A stretch of DNA of 64,000 nt, taken from Dipetalonema caudispina. Taxonomy: Eukaryota > Nematoda > Chromadorea > Rhabditida > Onchocercidae. Below are positions 52,001 to 63,792 of this stretch, in pieces. Location: the NCBI GenBank assembly GCA_013365325.1, contig JABVXV010000133.1, positions 91,859 to 155,858 of the forward strand. The letters are read 5' to 3'. How positions within the stretch are numbered: the stretch's first letter is position 1; the number at the start of each line of letters is the position of its first letter. The notes beneath the pieces are model-generated. The model worked only from the letters and a program-made list of their open reading frames with translations, searched no databases and had not been told where the DNA came from. The translations under genes and the position numbers were made by a program.

Positions 52001-55000
52001 TTCAATTTAGTAATTCGATAAGAATCACCAGTATTACTTTGTTAGCGCCATCGACTACCGTTTAATGAAGAATGATAAAGTCTAGGACAGTGTTATTTCA
52101 TATTTCAATAATCAGTAACTCATTGTTTCAGAGCATTGCGAAGTTTTTTTTATTTTCTATCTACAGCAACGGGTGATATACTTAGAAGTGAGCCGTCCAT
52201 ACAAAATATCAAATTGATCCTCAGATGAGGTTCATGTTTCCTTGCATAAGCAGTAACAACGATAGCATGGGTATAATTCTCCTTCAAGTTAAAATCCATT
52301 TTTAGATATAGCACACTGCACTAGCTCTCTCCATAGCCTCAGGTTTAACTAAATTATATTTGAACTTCTAATGTCTTCTGTTATTTATGCATCTTTAAAA
52401 CTTCCAAACACTTGTTTCAGTATTGAATACGCTGAAATAGACGCCAATAAATCGTAACTAACCCTGATAAAATTGAATAAATTTCCTTTGAAATGTGTCG
52501 ATAATCGTCGAACTGATAAGGAAGACAAATGAGATCCGGACATGCCTTCCGTGCGTCTTTAATAAAACAGCCATTACGAACACCTTGTGCTCGAGCTTCG
52601 TAACTACATGACGCAATTTCAGACATACCAGCACCTTCCGTACCCTTTAAAAGGATACGAAACAATTAATCATAATAATTTGAGAAAAGAACAGTAACCT
52701 AACAATTGTATTTTGTTAGTTTCATTACCAAGGAGAAATGTGCTGTAGTGAATGACCAAAACAATCCCAATCTGCTAATATAAATTTTCATCAAATATCT
52801 GTAAAAATTACCCTTGAATGGGTAATAGCCACTGGTTTTCCAATCAATTCCGGATGAGTTCGTAGTGCTACTGACACAAAGAAACAATCCAAATCGATGT
52901 GGCAAATGGTTTCCGCTGGAGAACTGAAAAATTGAAAAAATTCATCGCACAGTATCATGTGTAACGTGTAGTGCCATAAAAGGATTTTCTACGCTTACAT
53001 ACACGCTCAAACAGAAATGACTTAATTGATACAGTTTATTGTTATTTGTTGCAACATCACATTTTTCTAAAATGTTGTTAAAGTGCCACATTGAAAAGTG
53101 TTGAATGAAATGAAAATTAACTCTTAGGCGTGCAATTAAAAATTCGAATATTCCAGAAATAAACTGCTCACTTAACGAAGTTTTTATCAACTAAATGTTG
53201 TAGGTGTACCCGTGACGGAAAATTATCAGCTCGATTTTCCCTTAGCTCGTTTACATAATGTTTCATTTCTTGTGCCAAAGTTGAAATTAGATGTAGACGA
53301 GATCTAAAGTTCACTCAGTTTTTATCACTGATAAATCAATTGTGAAACGAATCTAGAAGAAAGAAAATCGTATGTTATCGTTTGTGAAAGTAAACTAAAT
53401 TGACAAGGTCGTCTGAAATATTCTAAACATTTTCAAAGGTTATGCTGAAAAGAATAAACGGAAAGGTCGAGTTAAGACTTTCCAGTAATTTAAAATAAAA
53501 TCATTGATTCTTCAAAATAATTCGTATTTGCTTGTAAAAATATTAAAGACATGTCAAACATGCTTGTTTCATTTACTTTCTATTCCAAATCTCCTGAATT
53601 AAGCATCATCCCTAGAAAACAAATCACAATGAATAAGGAACTTTACCTTTCATAAAAGTTATTCACAAAGTTTGGATCATTCGCAGCACTTCGCGCTCCT
53701 CTTGAAGCGCTAAAACTCCCCACAGCAAATCGTTTTGCTACAGCCGTTTGCAGTACACCATCTTTATACAACAAATAATCGTCTTCACGTAACCGGATAC
53801 CTGCTTTGATACTGCAAATGCGAAATTTTTTACACCGACTCATACAATCTGAAGATTAACTTTATCAAGCTGCTTCCAGACGTTCTTTACAAACAGCGAT
53901 CGCTTCATCACCAAAGATTTGTCGCAATGAACTGATAAGATAAGTTTTGGTATATCCTGTGCAACACATTAAAGAAACGGAGCTACGTCTCCAATAATTT
54001 ATCAGGTAACCTATCGGTAAGCCATCTCGGATGAATGATTTTCTCTTCCTTTCGGAGTTTCTTCGCTTTGCCAGTAGCTAAATGCGTAGCGACTGTATAA
54101 GTTGTAGTGCCATATTTGTAGTAAATATGAAATTCGCCACCATGCAAATGTATTAACCTTCGTAATTCCGCTGCTGGTGGGTCTAAATTTATGCAAACAT
54201 TACATTTCGAAGATTTAAATACACTCATAATGCATATGCTTTTTGCCAATAGAAAACAATGTGGTCTGCGGATGCCTTAAGTACACATAACGAACTCGAT
54301 TTTTTATGTAATAACAGCAGTTCCGTATCGCTTTCACTTTATTATTGTCTATTGCCAACTTTTGTAAACTACCTATAGAATGCTTCATGATTTCCCTGTA
54401 TGAACACACGAAGAGCTCATCCATAAAGAACTGCTCAGGAGACTTCTCACATTCAACTTACGTGCTCGTCATCCAACTTTTAGTGAACGATACAATTTTC
54501 ACAAAAAACCTCACATGACTTTCGTTACCATATATTTCTATGCGAAAGAATAAAAAAAAATCACCTGTATAACCATTAACGAAAATTGAAATGCCTTGAA
54601 AAATAAAGGAAATATTTTCGTGCTTATCCAATACATTTACTTGATATTGAAGTTTGGCCTTTTTTGTCTCCATGTAATTTTGCTGAAAATTGAAACTTTT
54701 GAACAAAAATATCTGAAATAACGGGATAGTAATAAAAGGACAAAACAGTGATAATCTTAATGAAATGAGAGTGCTGTTAGTAACAGTAATGGAATCAAAT
54801 TTCATCTTTCAAAAGCAGTGATTTGATTATTTATTTTCATCTATTCGATGCTCAGGCTATTGATAGAAATCAATGGTAACGTGGGTAAGTCAAAGATTGT
54901 TTATTTTTTAGGAAATGTGAGAAAAAAAAAAAAAGAATTTCGAAGTTATAACTGCATTTTTAATGTTCTTTTCAGAGATTATAATTCAAACACTCTTCTC

Positions 55001-55184
55001 TTCACATTCTAAAAACTCCCTACCCCTGGATTAAACTAATTACAGCAAACTAAATTTAAATATTTCTGTACTTTTTTCTCATTGAGAGAAAATACCTATA
55101 TCAATCTTTTAAATTTCAACTTACCCATTGTTCAGCACGGCTTTCATTTTCTTCATGAACATTTTCCTCACCATTACAGTACAT
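49010..55184 (-). CDS. rev-1: REV1 translesion DNA polymerase (dCMP transferase), complete, 16 exons, 742 residues
   Basis: Exons: 55184-55125, 54682-54565, 54182-54011, 53811-53647, 53303-53172, 52923-52812, 52644-52463, 51914-51757, 51609-51456, 51345-51255, 50865-50761, 50656-50555, 50477-50304, 50051-49845, 49527-49440, 49218-49010. REV1 inserts dCMP opposite damaged or abasic sites using a protein arginine as template and scaffolds other translesion polymerases. Seen: BRCT domain (about 51-140: FVNGYTDPPAAELRRL, LHGGEFHIYY, HPRWLTDSIKAG); SRLHLIS (173-179) with the template Arg at 174; palm HIDLDCFFVS (catalytic Asp about 226, 228); EIASCSYEAR; SCDE (323-326, third acidic site); helix-hairpin-helix SSLPGIGY; little-finger CDINYGIRF and ICDLRGIGIQL; a PIP-like motif (598-605) and UIM-like helix (624-638); C-terminal adaptor domain in the last exon. 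The protein is shorter than the human one, mainly through a short BRCT-catalytic linker and a missing insertion before EIASCSYEAR. Confidence 0.95.
49860..49985 (-). other. PIP-like plus UIM-like segment of REV1
   Basis: Codons 598-605 (49985-49962) read KNTLTQFF and codons 624-639 (49907-49860) read EDIALEVALKKSLKES. The first fits the PCNA-binding pattern with Lys in place of Gln, as in other Y-family polymerases; the second fits the ubiquitin-interacting pattern hydrophobic-x-x-Ala-x-x-x-Ser-x-x-acidic. Both are encoded by one exon between the catalytic core and the C-terminal adaptor domain. Confidence 0.6.
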
Positions 55185-57386
55185 CCGAGCTTACACCTTT
55201 GAAAGAGAAATTAAGTGAAATGAGGCAAGACTGAAATTTACATTTTAACAACCACTTCGCGCATTTCATTCAAAAGAAGGAGAAAAGATTAGTTATAATA
55301 CGGAAAGTGTTTCTTTCGAGAATCACTTTTATTATGACGAAAAGGTTAATCATGTAAAATGATCATGTTTTTTGCATTTCTACATAATTACATTGTTGAA
55401 TTAATATCTTTATATAAGTATGTTACTATATTTACCACGTATCTGAAATGTATCCTTAACTTTTCATCTCTTTTACTACGTTTCATCTTCACAAACTGAT
55501 TTTCTCATTGCTATATATTCATTTCGTAACTAACATTCCTTTTAACGCCTATTGATTGTCTCAAAGATTAAATTAAAATTTTTTGGACTTATTTAAGAAA
55601 AATAATTTAAAAACTTTCTGTCATAACCTGGAAAGATATCGAGAAAACAAAAAAAATGGAGAAAAAAAAACGAAGTGCCAACAATAACCGAACGACGTCA
55701 TTTGCGCAAATGACGCTTATTTACCGCCTCGGTCTATTGTTCAGTTTATTGCAATTTGCTCAGTTCTCTTTAAATTAAGGATGGTGAAAGGAAGCAAATA
55801 TATATTTATGTATGTTAGAGAGTAAAGATTCATTATTTGTTGCTTTGAAAAATATAATTTTATCATTTTGATTTCAAAATTTTAATTCAACTTAGAAACT
55901 TTAGATAAGCAAATGAGCAAGAGAATCGAATGAAATAACTTTATAGATTTCGCGGATACAAAACAGTTGTTTTTAAATAGATGAAAGAGAAAGAGATGAT
56001 AGCTTTACGGAATGTTACGTATCTTTGGATGATTCAGAATAGTTACTTTTGAAATTTTGTTGAATATGACAGATAGGAATCAGTCAAGTAATCAGCGCTT
56101 TATATACAATATTGGTCATAAATTGCTTGATGGATGAAATATTCTGATGTTTATGTTTGAGTTGTCATTTTGTGGTGATAAAGAAAAAAAATGACATCAA
56201 TTTTTTTTGTAAAGACAAGCGAAGGTGACAGAGTGGAAAGCTTGACTTATTTACTTCGTCAATTTTTCATTTAGTTTGATTTAATTTAGTTAAAATTAAA
56301 TAATCACAGCTATTAGTCAGTTATGGTTCAGTATAATCATTATATTTTTAATTAATAAGATTATGAATCAGTTTGTGAACCTTTCAATTTTTTAAACGCA
56401 TTTTAATTTCCCTCTATTAAACCAGCATTAATTGCTCAAAAGCCATTAAATAATCGTTTTACATTTGACACAGTAAAAAATTGGATAGCAAAAACAAGCT
56501 GAGATACGAAATGTTGAAATGTACAGTTACGGCTGGTAACATGTAAGATCTTTTATCTCTATCAAATCATTTCAGAGAAGTGTTTAGTATTAACCCTCAA
56601 AGGTCATTTATATTTGAGAATTAGTGTTACATTGAAAATAAAGTGGTGAAACACTGTAAAGCTTATAGGCTATAAAAGATGTTGAATTGGGAGAAATATT
56701 GACAGCTGTATTATCAATGTGATACATGGAAAAGAATTGTTCATTTAAGGAAAGTTCTATTATTGGAGATGAAAGATTAAGCCAATGATTTTACAGGAAA
56801 TAGAATTGCGGAATTTGAAATTTGAATAGTTATGATAATATCGTAGAAGATGATGATATATCTGTTTCTAATAAACATAGATATTAATAATAAGATGTAT
56901 TCTAAAAAATAAGTCCTAATGCGTTTTTTTTTGGATAAAATTTAGTGTAAGGGCTGATTATATTATTGATGAAATATGATTTGAAACTTTTTCTAGATTT
57001 GCAATTTGAGCATTATAATGGTAATTTTTTTGAAGATGTGATTTAAATTAAAGGTTGATTATGCACAGTTTATTTTAGATAAATCGGTTCAATGATTTAA
57101 AATTGCGAGTAAGAAGTATTGTTAGTTTTAATCTTTTCAAACCACCGATACTATAATAAGTCATGAGTTGAATTTATCAAATTGGAAAGATTTGATAAAT
57201 TATTTCTTATCATTTTAGCAAATTTTGTAGTAAATACTTATGAATTTAATGGTGATATTTCAAAATGATCACCAAAACATATTCTCGCGTGCATGAGTAA
57301 GTATGTTACGTAAACATCAAATGTGTAAGTTAGTAACGATCGATTACCAATTTGCATAAGAATTTGGGTTCATAGAGATAAGAAGG

Positions 57387-57395
57387 TATAAATAG
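57387..57395 (+). promoter_or_regulatory. orphan TATA box
   Basis: TATAAATAG in the context AAGGTATAAATAGAAGC, about 2.3 kb upstream of SKP1. No coding exon follows at the expected distance. It could belong to a non-coding transcript or an old element's promoter. Confidence 0.3.
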
Positions 57396-57817
57396 AAGCT
57401 TGGTTAGATTAGAGAATTCATTTCAGTTCAAATTTATCAAGCTAAGCGGTCAGTTGGTTGTCGCGATCTTATCTCGATGTTGTTTTCAGTAAGACGGTCT
57501 TGACCCTAATACCATTTCAGCACTTATTACAATATTTATCACTTATAGCTGAAAATCTGATAAGGACTGACGTATTATCACTCTTTATCAGGTTCTCCGC
57601 TCTTTTACGGATCCTTATCACCTTTTGCAGCAGTTCAAGGTATCATCCATCTGTCTGAAATATCTAGGATATCAGGATATTTTTAAATTCCCAACTGTTC
57701 GGACAGATTTTTGTTTTTTATCAAGTATGAATTAAATTGATTGCAGGATTGTAACATACTTAAATAATTCTTTCTTACAAAGCTTTTTGATATATCAAAC
57801 TTTATCGAGATTTTTTG

Positions 57818-57966
57818 ATAGGCCTACAATTTTGTCTTATACAATGAGAACAGGGCCAAGAAATCGAGAATAGGCCTACGATTTCAGACTTATAGAAAGA
57901 AGAAGATCAAAGAGTTTAGGATAAGCCTGAAATTATAGTTTTTAGGAAAAAAGGACTAGGATAATG
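57818..57966. repeat. degenerate tandem repeat, about 51-bp unit, three copies
   Basis: Units begin GATAGGCCTACAATTTTGTC, GAATAGGCCTACGATTTCAG and GGATAAGCCTGAAATTATAG. Copies share the order 'ata(g/a)gcct(a/g)(c/a)', an aromatic-free AT-rich core, 'cttata-like' and an A/G-rich end, but are strongly diverged. Confidence 0.6.
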
Positions 57967-58724
57967 CCGTTAACTATCTTTCTTGTAGATGGCTTTTTTT
58001 AAAATTAGTCCTGGATAACAAGATTTGTAAAAGTCTGTTTCCCCTTTTCACGGATTTTGCGTGAGCTAATTACGAATAATTCCTAAGCACCATAATAAAG
58101 CAAAAACATTTTACGTTAGAATATAATAAGAATTTGTGCTGCAACGGCCTATTTCGGTCACGTAATTCCGAGTTACGATACGGTAACGAATGATTCTGAG
58201 ATTGTTCGGGAAGGCAGGATGGAGGAGGAATGTGGTGTTCGGGGATTTCGGGTGTTCTGTGACAGGAGTAAAGGTTTGGGCATATTTTGGCTTGTTGTAA
58301 GGGTTATGACAATGAATCAAAGCCGTAATACTGTTAAGAGATATATGGAATAAGCTTATAGCGTACCTTATCCAATTTTCGTGGGATTTATCCCAATACG
58401 ATCTGTCCAATTTCCCGTGCAATTTACGTGTTACATCAATTCATAATGCAAAGCTATTAGGAACGATCAAGCTAATTGATAACGCGATACGACACATGTT
58501 CAGAAATGTCTCCAAGCCAAGAATAAATTGGATCAGTTGAAGTTAATTAGTCGCAAACTACCAATCATTTTATAACAAGTAGAGAGATTGTTTAGAGTAG
58601 TCTGATGTCGCGGCCATTTCTGGTCTGTCCTATTTTCGGGATCCTTATTTAAAGACATGCTGTATTGAGACGGATAATTCTAGCTTGCACATCCGGTCAT
58701 CTCAAGTAACTGTGAGCTTTAGAA

Positions 58725-58944
58725 AGATAGATTTCGGGATGTTGACTACTGTTTGGATAGGTTTAGGATTGTTGACTGCTGTTTGGACAGATTTCGGATT
58801 CTCGAATTCTCTTTGAATATATTTCGGTACTCTACTGCTATTTGGATAGTTTTCGGGTTATTGATTGCTGTTGGGGTAGATAAGGATAAGTTTCAGATTC
58901 TCGATTGGTATTTGAATAGATTTCGAGGTATTAACTGTTATTTG
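58725..58944. repeat. degenerate minisatellite, about 30-bp unit, seven copies
   Basis: Copies approximate ATAGATTTCGGATTSTTGAC followed by TGCTGTTTGG. The best are adjacent at 58728-58790; later copies are diverged and one is lengthened. The array stays open on the plus strand for 66 codons (58753-58953) only because the unit is about a multiple of three. Confidence 0.8.
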
Positions 58945-59729
58945 CGAATATGAAAAATGTGAAGGAAATCACAGTTTAAAGGATTGCTTCTATTATTCTC
59001 TCTTTAAAAATATAAAGCAAACTGTTGTTGACTGCGAAGATCTCAAATATCTGTTCTAACGTGACTATGCGGAAAGTCTTTTCGCGGACTTTCCGATCAT
59101 CTACGAATACCTAATGGCGGACTTGAACTATCCGTTGTGCTACCCTTCTATTCAAGGATTCATTACAATGCATTTCATACTGAAAGCTTCTTAGATCATC
59201 TTGGCTGTAATCCATCAAATTCAGAAACAGCTTCTCTTACTTGGTTAAAACTTAATTTGATTAAAGAAAATCTCTTGGCCAATTAGTGGAAGTAACCATG
59301 TGGTTATTTATCAGGAACATCCTTTTTCTTTTCTTTCCTCCTTATTCCTTCTCATCCTGTTTCGTAAGCAGTTTTAATTTTGCAGTTTCCTTTTTTTTTT
59401 CTTTTTTTTTGGAACATTCTGAGTAGAGCATTATGATTGTGATTTATTAATGATCGGCATGAATTTTTTGTCGGAAAATTGATGTTTGATTTTTGAAAAG
59501 TGCAATGATTTCATTGGAAAGAGTGAATGAATTCTAAAGTAGGTCCCATACATTGTCTTAATCATTCTTAATGCTTAGTGTACTTGGCTAGAGCAGAATG
59601 ATAGCTAGGATATTCTTGCGATCGGTTTTACAATTTCTGTAAGTATCAAGATTCTCGAAGTTAGTAGGAAGAAGATTAAATTTCAAGTGTTATCATTAGA
59701 TTTGTAGTACCACCGCGATACTAGTCAAA

Positions 59730-61814
59730 ATGAGCGAACAGAAGCCGGTACAGCAGAAAATTTCTCTGATATCATCTGATAATGAGACATTCGAAGTTGA
59801 TCGGAATGTGATTAGATTGTCAACTACGATCAACACAATGCTTCAAGGTGAGCTGATAATGGTTGGCATTAAGAGATTCTTTAAACCATAAACTATTGGA
59901 ATGCTAGAACTAAAGGTATATAGTAGAGGAGAATAGTATCCATCTTCTCGTTATTACTACAAAGTCCCCTTCAAGCCATGAATTTTAGAGTTTGTATACT
60001 AATTTTGATTCTTTATTTGCTTATGCTACGCCTAGTACATTTTTAATTATAGATTTGGGAATGGATAATCAAGATGGAGGGGATATTGATATGGTTGAGG
60101 GTATTCCACTACAAAGCGTCAACTCAGCTATTCTCAAAAAGGTTAAGAAAAAGAAAAGCATTCTTCAAATTATTAACAAGGTGGATCATGTTAGGGGAAG
60201 TAATAGTTAAGAAAAGTTCTATTCGAAATAGGTTGATGGACATGTATATACATAAAAGTCTTTTATTATTCAAAGAGTTGATTATGAGCTATAAGTGGAG
60301 TATTTGGTAATAATTTTTGTGAAATTTCTTTTACATTCTTAGGAACATTATTGGTTCGTTACTTTTGCATAGTCAGAATTTACAACAATTAATTCACGGG
60401 ATTAATTTCGTTAATTTTATTCACGTTTTAAAGTATAGAAAAATGCTGTGAAGCTCTTAATTTAGCTATTTCCGATAAGTCCACTTCCTTTGTTCCGATT
60501 AGAAAAATGCTACTGAAGTTATATTTAAATTCATTTGAATATTTTCTTTTTTTATATTACGATGGCATTAATATGACAGGTTATTCATTGGTGTGAATAT
60601 CACAAAGATGATCCGATTCCACCGGAAGATAATGACAACAAGGAGAAGCGTACTGATGATATTTCATCGTGGGATGTCGAATTTCTTAAAGTTGATCAAG
60701 GCACATTGTTTGAGCTCATTCTGGCAAGTCCTTAGTTTCTTTCATTGAGTTAGTTGTTTACTTATTTGCCTCTGCTTTTATTATAGACGGAAGTCTATGG
60801 AGCGCGGCCAAATTTTCAATTTTTGTTGGTATTTAGCACTTAAATTTTAAGCTGTTTGTAAAAAAATTGACAGTATGAATTTTCCTTTTTATATACCTTC
60901 CACGTGGCAATGTTTCGGTCTTTGAATATCTTCATCAGATGTTCCATCTTTAGTGTAAGAATAAATGATTTTAGACAATGGACTTATTGCATGTGCTTCC
61001 GAAGTACCTCCTTATAAGCACAGATCTGCAGACTCAAAAGTTACCATATGGAAAATAAGTCTATGGCGCATGAATCAGCTAGAACTTTGCGATATAATGC
61101 TGCCTTTATTGATTTATCAAGCAAATGAGGGAAAGATAAGTACCATTATAGAAAATATATAAAGATATTTCAGGCAGCGAATTATTTGGACATAAAGGGA
61201 TTGCTCGATGTAACGTGCAAGACAGTCGCTAATATGATTAAGGGCAAGTCACCGGAAGAGATTCGAAGGACCTTTAACATTAAGAATGACTTCACTCCAG
61301 AAGAGGAAGAACAGGTTGGGAGATTTTGTTTTTTTCTAGTATTTTCAAAGTTACTATTTTGCGCATGGTATTACCCTGTTTTTTTGTTTGTGATTTTTTC
61401 TTAAAGAAAGCGTGACACAGATTTTGTTTAATAATGTGGGTGCGTACTGTTTGTGTTCAGTTATTCTGCTGCAAAAGAGTATTTTGTATTTGTTGAGAAG
61501 TTCTGATTTGTTTCCGAACGATTGAGGCCGTTTTATATGCCGTTAAGAATCATCATTCTGTCTTGATTAATTACTCTAACTAAATCATTGGTGAATTCGG
61601 TTTTCTGACCTTTGGTAGCTGATCCCTCATAATGTCTTTATCTCTTTCTGTTCGATTTGGTATCTTGTAAAAAATACTGAAATCTAAAGAAAATACCAGC
61701 AATTAATTTCTTTAAATTGTCTTTCAGTATATTTCAGATGAATGATTTGCATTCATAGATTTAATATGTTATCCTTTGCAGATTCGAAAGGAAAATGCAT
61801 GGTGCGAAGACTGA
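59730..61814 (+). CDS. skr-1: SKP1/SKR-1 core subunit of SCF ubiquitin ligases, complete, 5 exons, 174 residues
   Basis: Exons: 59730-59847, 60053-60141, 60580-60723, 61174-61314, 61782-61814. SKP1 links cullin-1 to F-box proteins in SCF E3 ligases. Seen: a POZ/BTB-type N-terminal half ([52 protein letters not shown]), an acidic insertion between strands ([14 protein letters not shown]), and the F-box-binding C-terminal helices ([49 protein letters not shown]). Length and ending are diagnostic. Exon 3 ends CTG and must join GCAGCGAAT after 'tttcag' at 61173; the only donor in phase is GCAAGT at 60724, so intron 3 is GC-AG. A possible leader acceptor (GATTTGTAG) lies 25 bases before the ATG. 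Confidence 0.96.
60724..61173 (+). other. GC-AG intron of SKP1
   Basis: Donor CTG|GCAAGT and acceptor ATATTTCAG. The exon frames on both sides are fixed by SKP1 conservation (FELIL before, AANYLDIKG after), and the nearest GT (60728, in GCAAGTCC) would shift the frame. Confidence 0.85.
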
Positions 61815-62843
61815 GCTTGTCTGATTTTATCTGTCTCCAAAAATGATGCACGATACTGAAAACGCTAATGTTCAATTTCTTGGATGTGAAAATGCATTTC
61901 CGTCTTATTCGGTGTTTTAACTATTAACTGCAAAATACAACAGTCATATTTCACTCTGGTTTTTTGATTTTTCAAATCAATCCTTGAGCTTATATCATGC
62001 TCTTCATTTTCTTCTAATTCCTCTTTTTCCTAAATCCCAAAAAAAAAAAAAAACTGATGTGAATAGTGAATGAATGTTGTGTCACATGTGCTATATATAT
62101 ACTTTATTTCCTTTATGTATTCATTGGGACTATTGAACTTGAATTGGCAATGACTTGTATATTATGATTATCTTAAAAAGTATTTTTCCCTCAAATTATT
62201 GCATCGGAATCGCAAAATATTCTGTGTTACTGTTGCTTTTGGTAGAAAAAGTTGGATTTAGGTTGAGAGAGTAAATAAATCTTTTGAATTCAACGGTTGT
62301 ACCAAAAGGCATTGTCAAACATGGTTTTGGTGGTATTGAATCTGATTTAGATAAGATGAAAGATTGCTTGAGTGTTATTTGTGTATGTTTTTAGGGAGTG
62401 ACGGTTATAGGTAGTTAACACTTTGGTAATTAGAGAATATATATATATATATATATATATCATAGAGAAAAGGACAGATGGTATTTTATAATTTCAAGTA
62501 TTGCTTCACAGCAGTTTGTGGACTTCATGCAATTCTTACTAATGCAGGAATGATGGCATTTGATTGTGAGTTTTGTCTGAGTAAACGATTCTAGCGTGTT
62601 TTAGAATGGATAAGAAAATAAGGATAACAATAGATGTAGAGGATTAAGGAATTGTCATTATCTATACATTAGATGTTAACAATATTTGTTCTGTTGCAAG
62701 CGTTGTAGGTTTTAAAATAGGTTGGGTAGAGGATGGCATTTAAGGTTTTCAGAAACGGTGACCTTTGAAGGCTTCTGAATTCTTCTTTCGCTGGAAGTAA
62801 ATACGAGATATATCTCATCGGATAATATTACTAAAAAAAAATA
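61815..62843. other. convergent spacer between SKP1 and BCKDHA
   Basis: Two 3' ends face each other over 1.03 kb. It contains an (AT)n tract at 62437-62460. I see no gene. Confidence 0.65.
62437..62460. repeat. (AT)n microsatellite
   Basis: Twelve consecutive AT units. Confidence 0.95.
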
Positions 62844-63766
62844 TTAACTGCTTTCGAAATCTTTCATTGGGTAGTGTTTGCCGTAGTTGTTTAAATGCTC
62901 TGCAAGTTCATCGCGTTGCTCTTGCAAATTTTTTGGCATTTCCTGCAAATTATGCAAATTTCATCAAATGTAAAAAATGAAAGCAAGTGAATTACTTCAA
63001 GGAAACATTTATTTGAGATGGATGAAAAATGGAAGAATTTAATAAGGATTGTTCCTTATCATTTATATGTTTAAGTGATTCATTCATTCGAACTGTCAGA
63101 TATCTTTTAGCTTAAAATAACTAAGATCGTTTTATGTAACTATCTTCATTGCAACATTTAATCAAATTTAATTTAAAACCTATTAATTTGAGAATTTACT
63201 AAGTTTACATTGCAAAAACATGAATTCATCCTTACCTTATAAACATCCTCAAACATGCTTAATATATTCGGTTTAGGTACTTTTTCGGCATACAAAAATG
63301 CCTTCATAATTTCTTTCTGCACCTGAAAATACATATCATTTCAAGGCATAAATATTTCACAAATATGAGAAATAAACGTTGTGTTGTTTACTTTCTGTCG
63401 ATATGCCATATCTTCCTCATCATTCCACCATTCTTTATTTTGGAGGACTAATCGAAATCGAGTGACTGGATTATCTTTCTGATTCCATATGTTGACTTCT
63501 TCACTGGAGCTGTAAATATTGATTTTCTAATTGCTTAATTAAATAATAAGCAAATAAATCTGTCTACGAATTTGGATAGTCAAACAAGATTTGAATAAAA
63601 AATGTAATTTAAAATAAATTACCGATAAGCGGTTGAATCATCGGATGTCGAATGATGGCCTAAACGATAAGTCATAGCTTCAATAAGGACAGGCTCATTT
63701 TGCTCTGCTATCTCCCTGGCTGCTTTGGTCGCATTATATACAGCAATCAAATCGTTACCATCAACT
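62844..63766 (-). CDS. BCKDHA: BCKDHA, branched-chain 2-oxoacid dehydrogenase E1 alpha, C-terminal four exons (5' part outside window)
   Basis: Exons: 63766-63623, 63509-63392, 63322-63236, 62942-62844, phase-consistent and ending in TAA after DFESS. The E1 alpha-beta tetramer uses thiamine diphosphate to decarboxylate the 2-oxoacids of leucine, isoleucine and valine in the mitochondrial matrix. Seen: [40 protein letters not shown] (the phosphorylation loop carrying the serines targeted by the BCKDH kinase), [18 protein letters not shown], a KPKPNI-like [15 protein letters not shown] and [17 protein letters not shown] with HYPMKDF near the end. The mitochondrial targeting peptide and the ThDP-binding region are upstream, beyond the (ATT)n tract at the window edge. 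Confidence 0.94.
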
Positions 63767-63792
63767 CTATCATATTTGAATAAGACTTTAGA

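Larger units (their letters stand above)
55185..59729. other. 4.5 kb divergent spacer between REV1 and SKP1
   Basis: Contains the promoters of both genes. Also present are a TATA box at 57387-57395 with no recognisable gene after it, a degenerate 51-bp tandem repeat at about 57818-57966, and a degenerate 30-bp tandem repeat at about 58725-58944. Frames at 57458-57658 and 58111-58422 have no family signature. Confidence 0.55.

Noticed and set aside
58111..58422. 103-residue minus-strand frame
   Set aside because: No hydrophobic core, domain or splice context; it overlaps repeat-rich spacer DNA. Kept only as part of the spacer description.
60965..61162. 65-residue frame in SKP1 intron 3
   Set aside because: It lies wholly inside an intron whose borders are fixed by SKP1 conservation, and it has no compatible splice sites joining it in frame.
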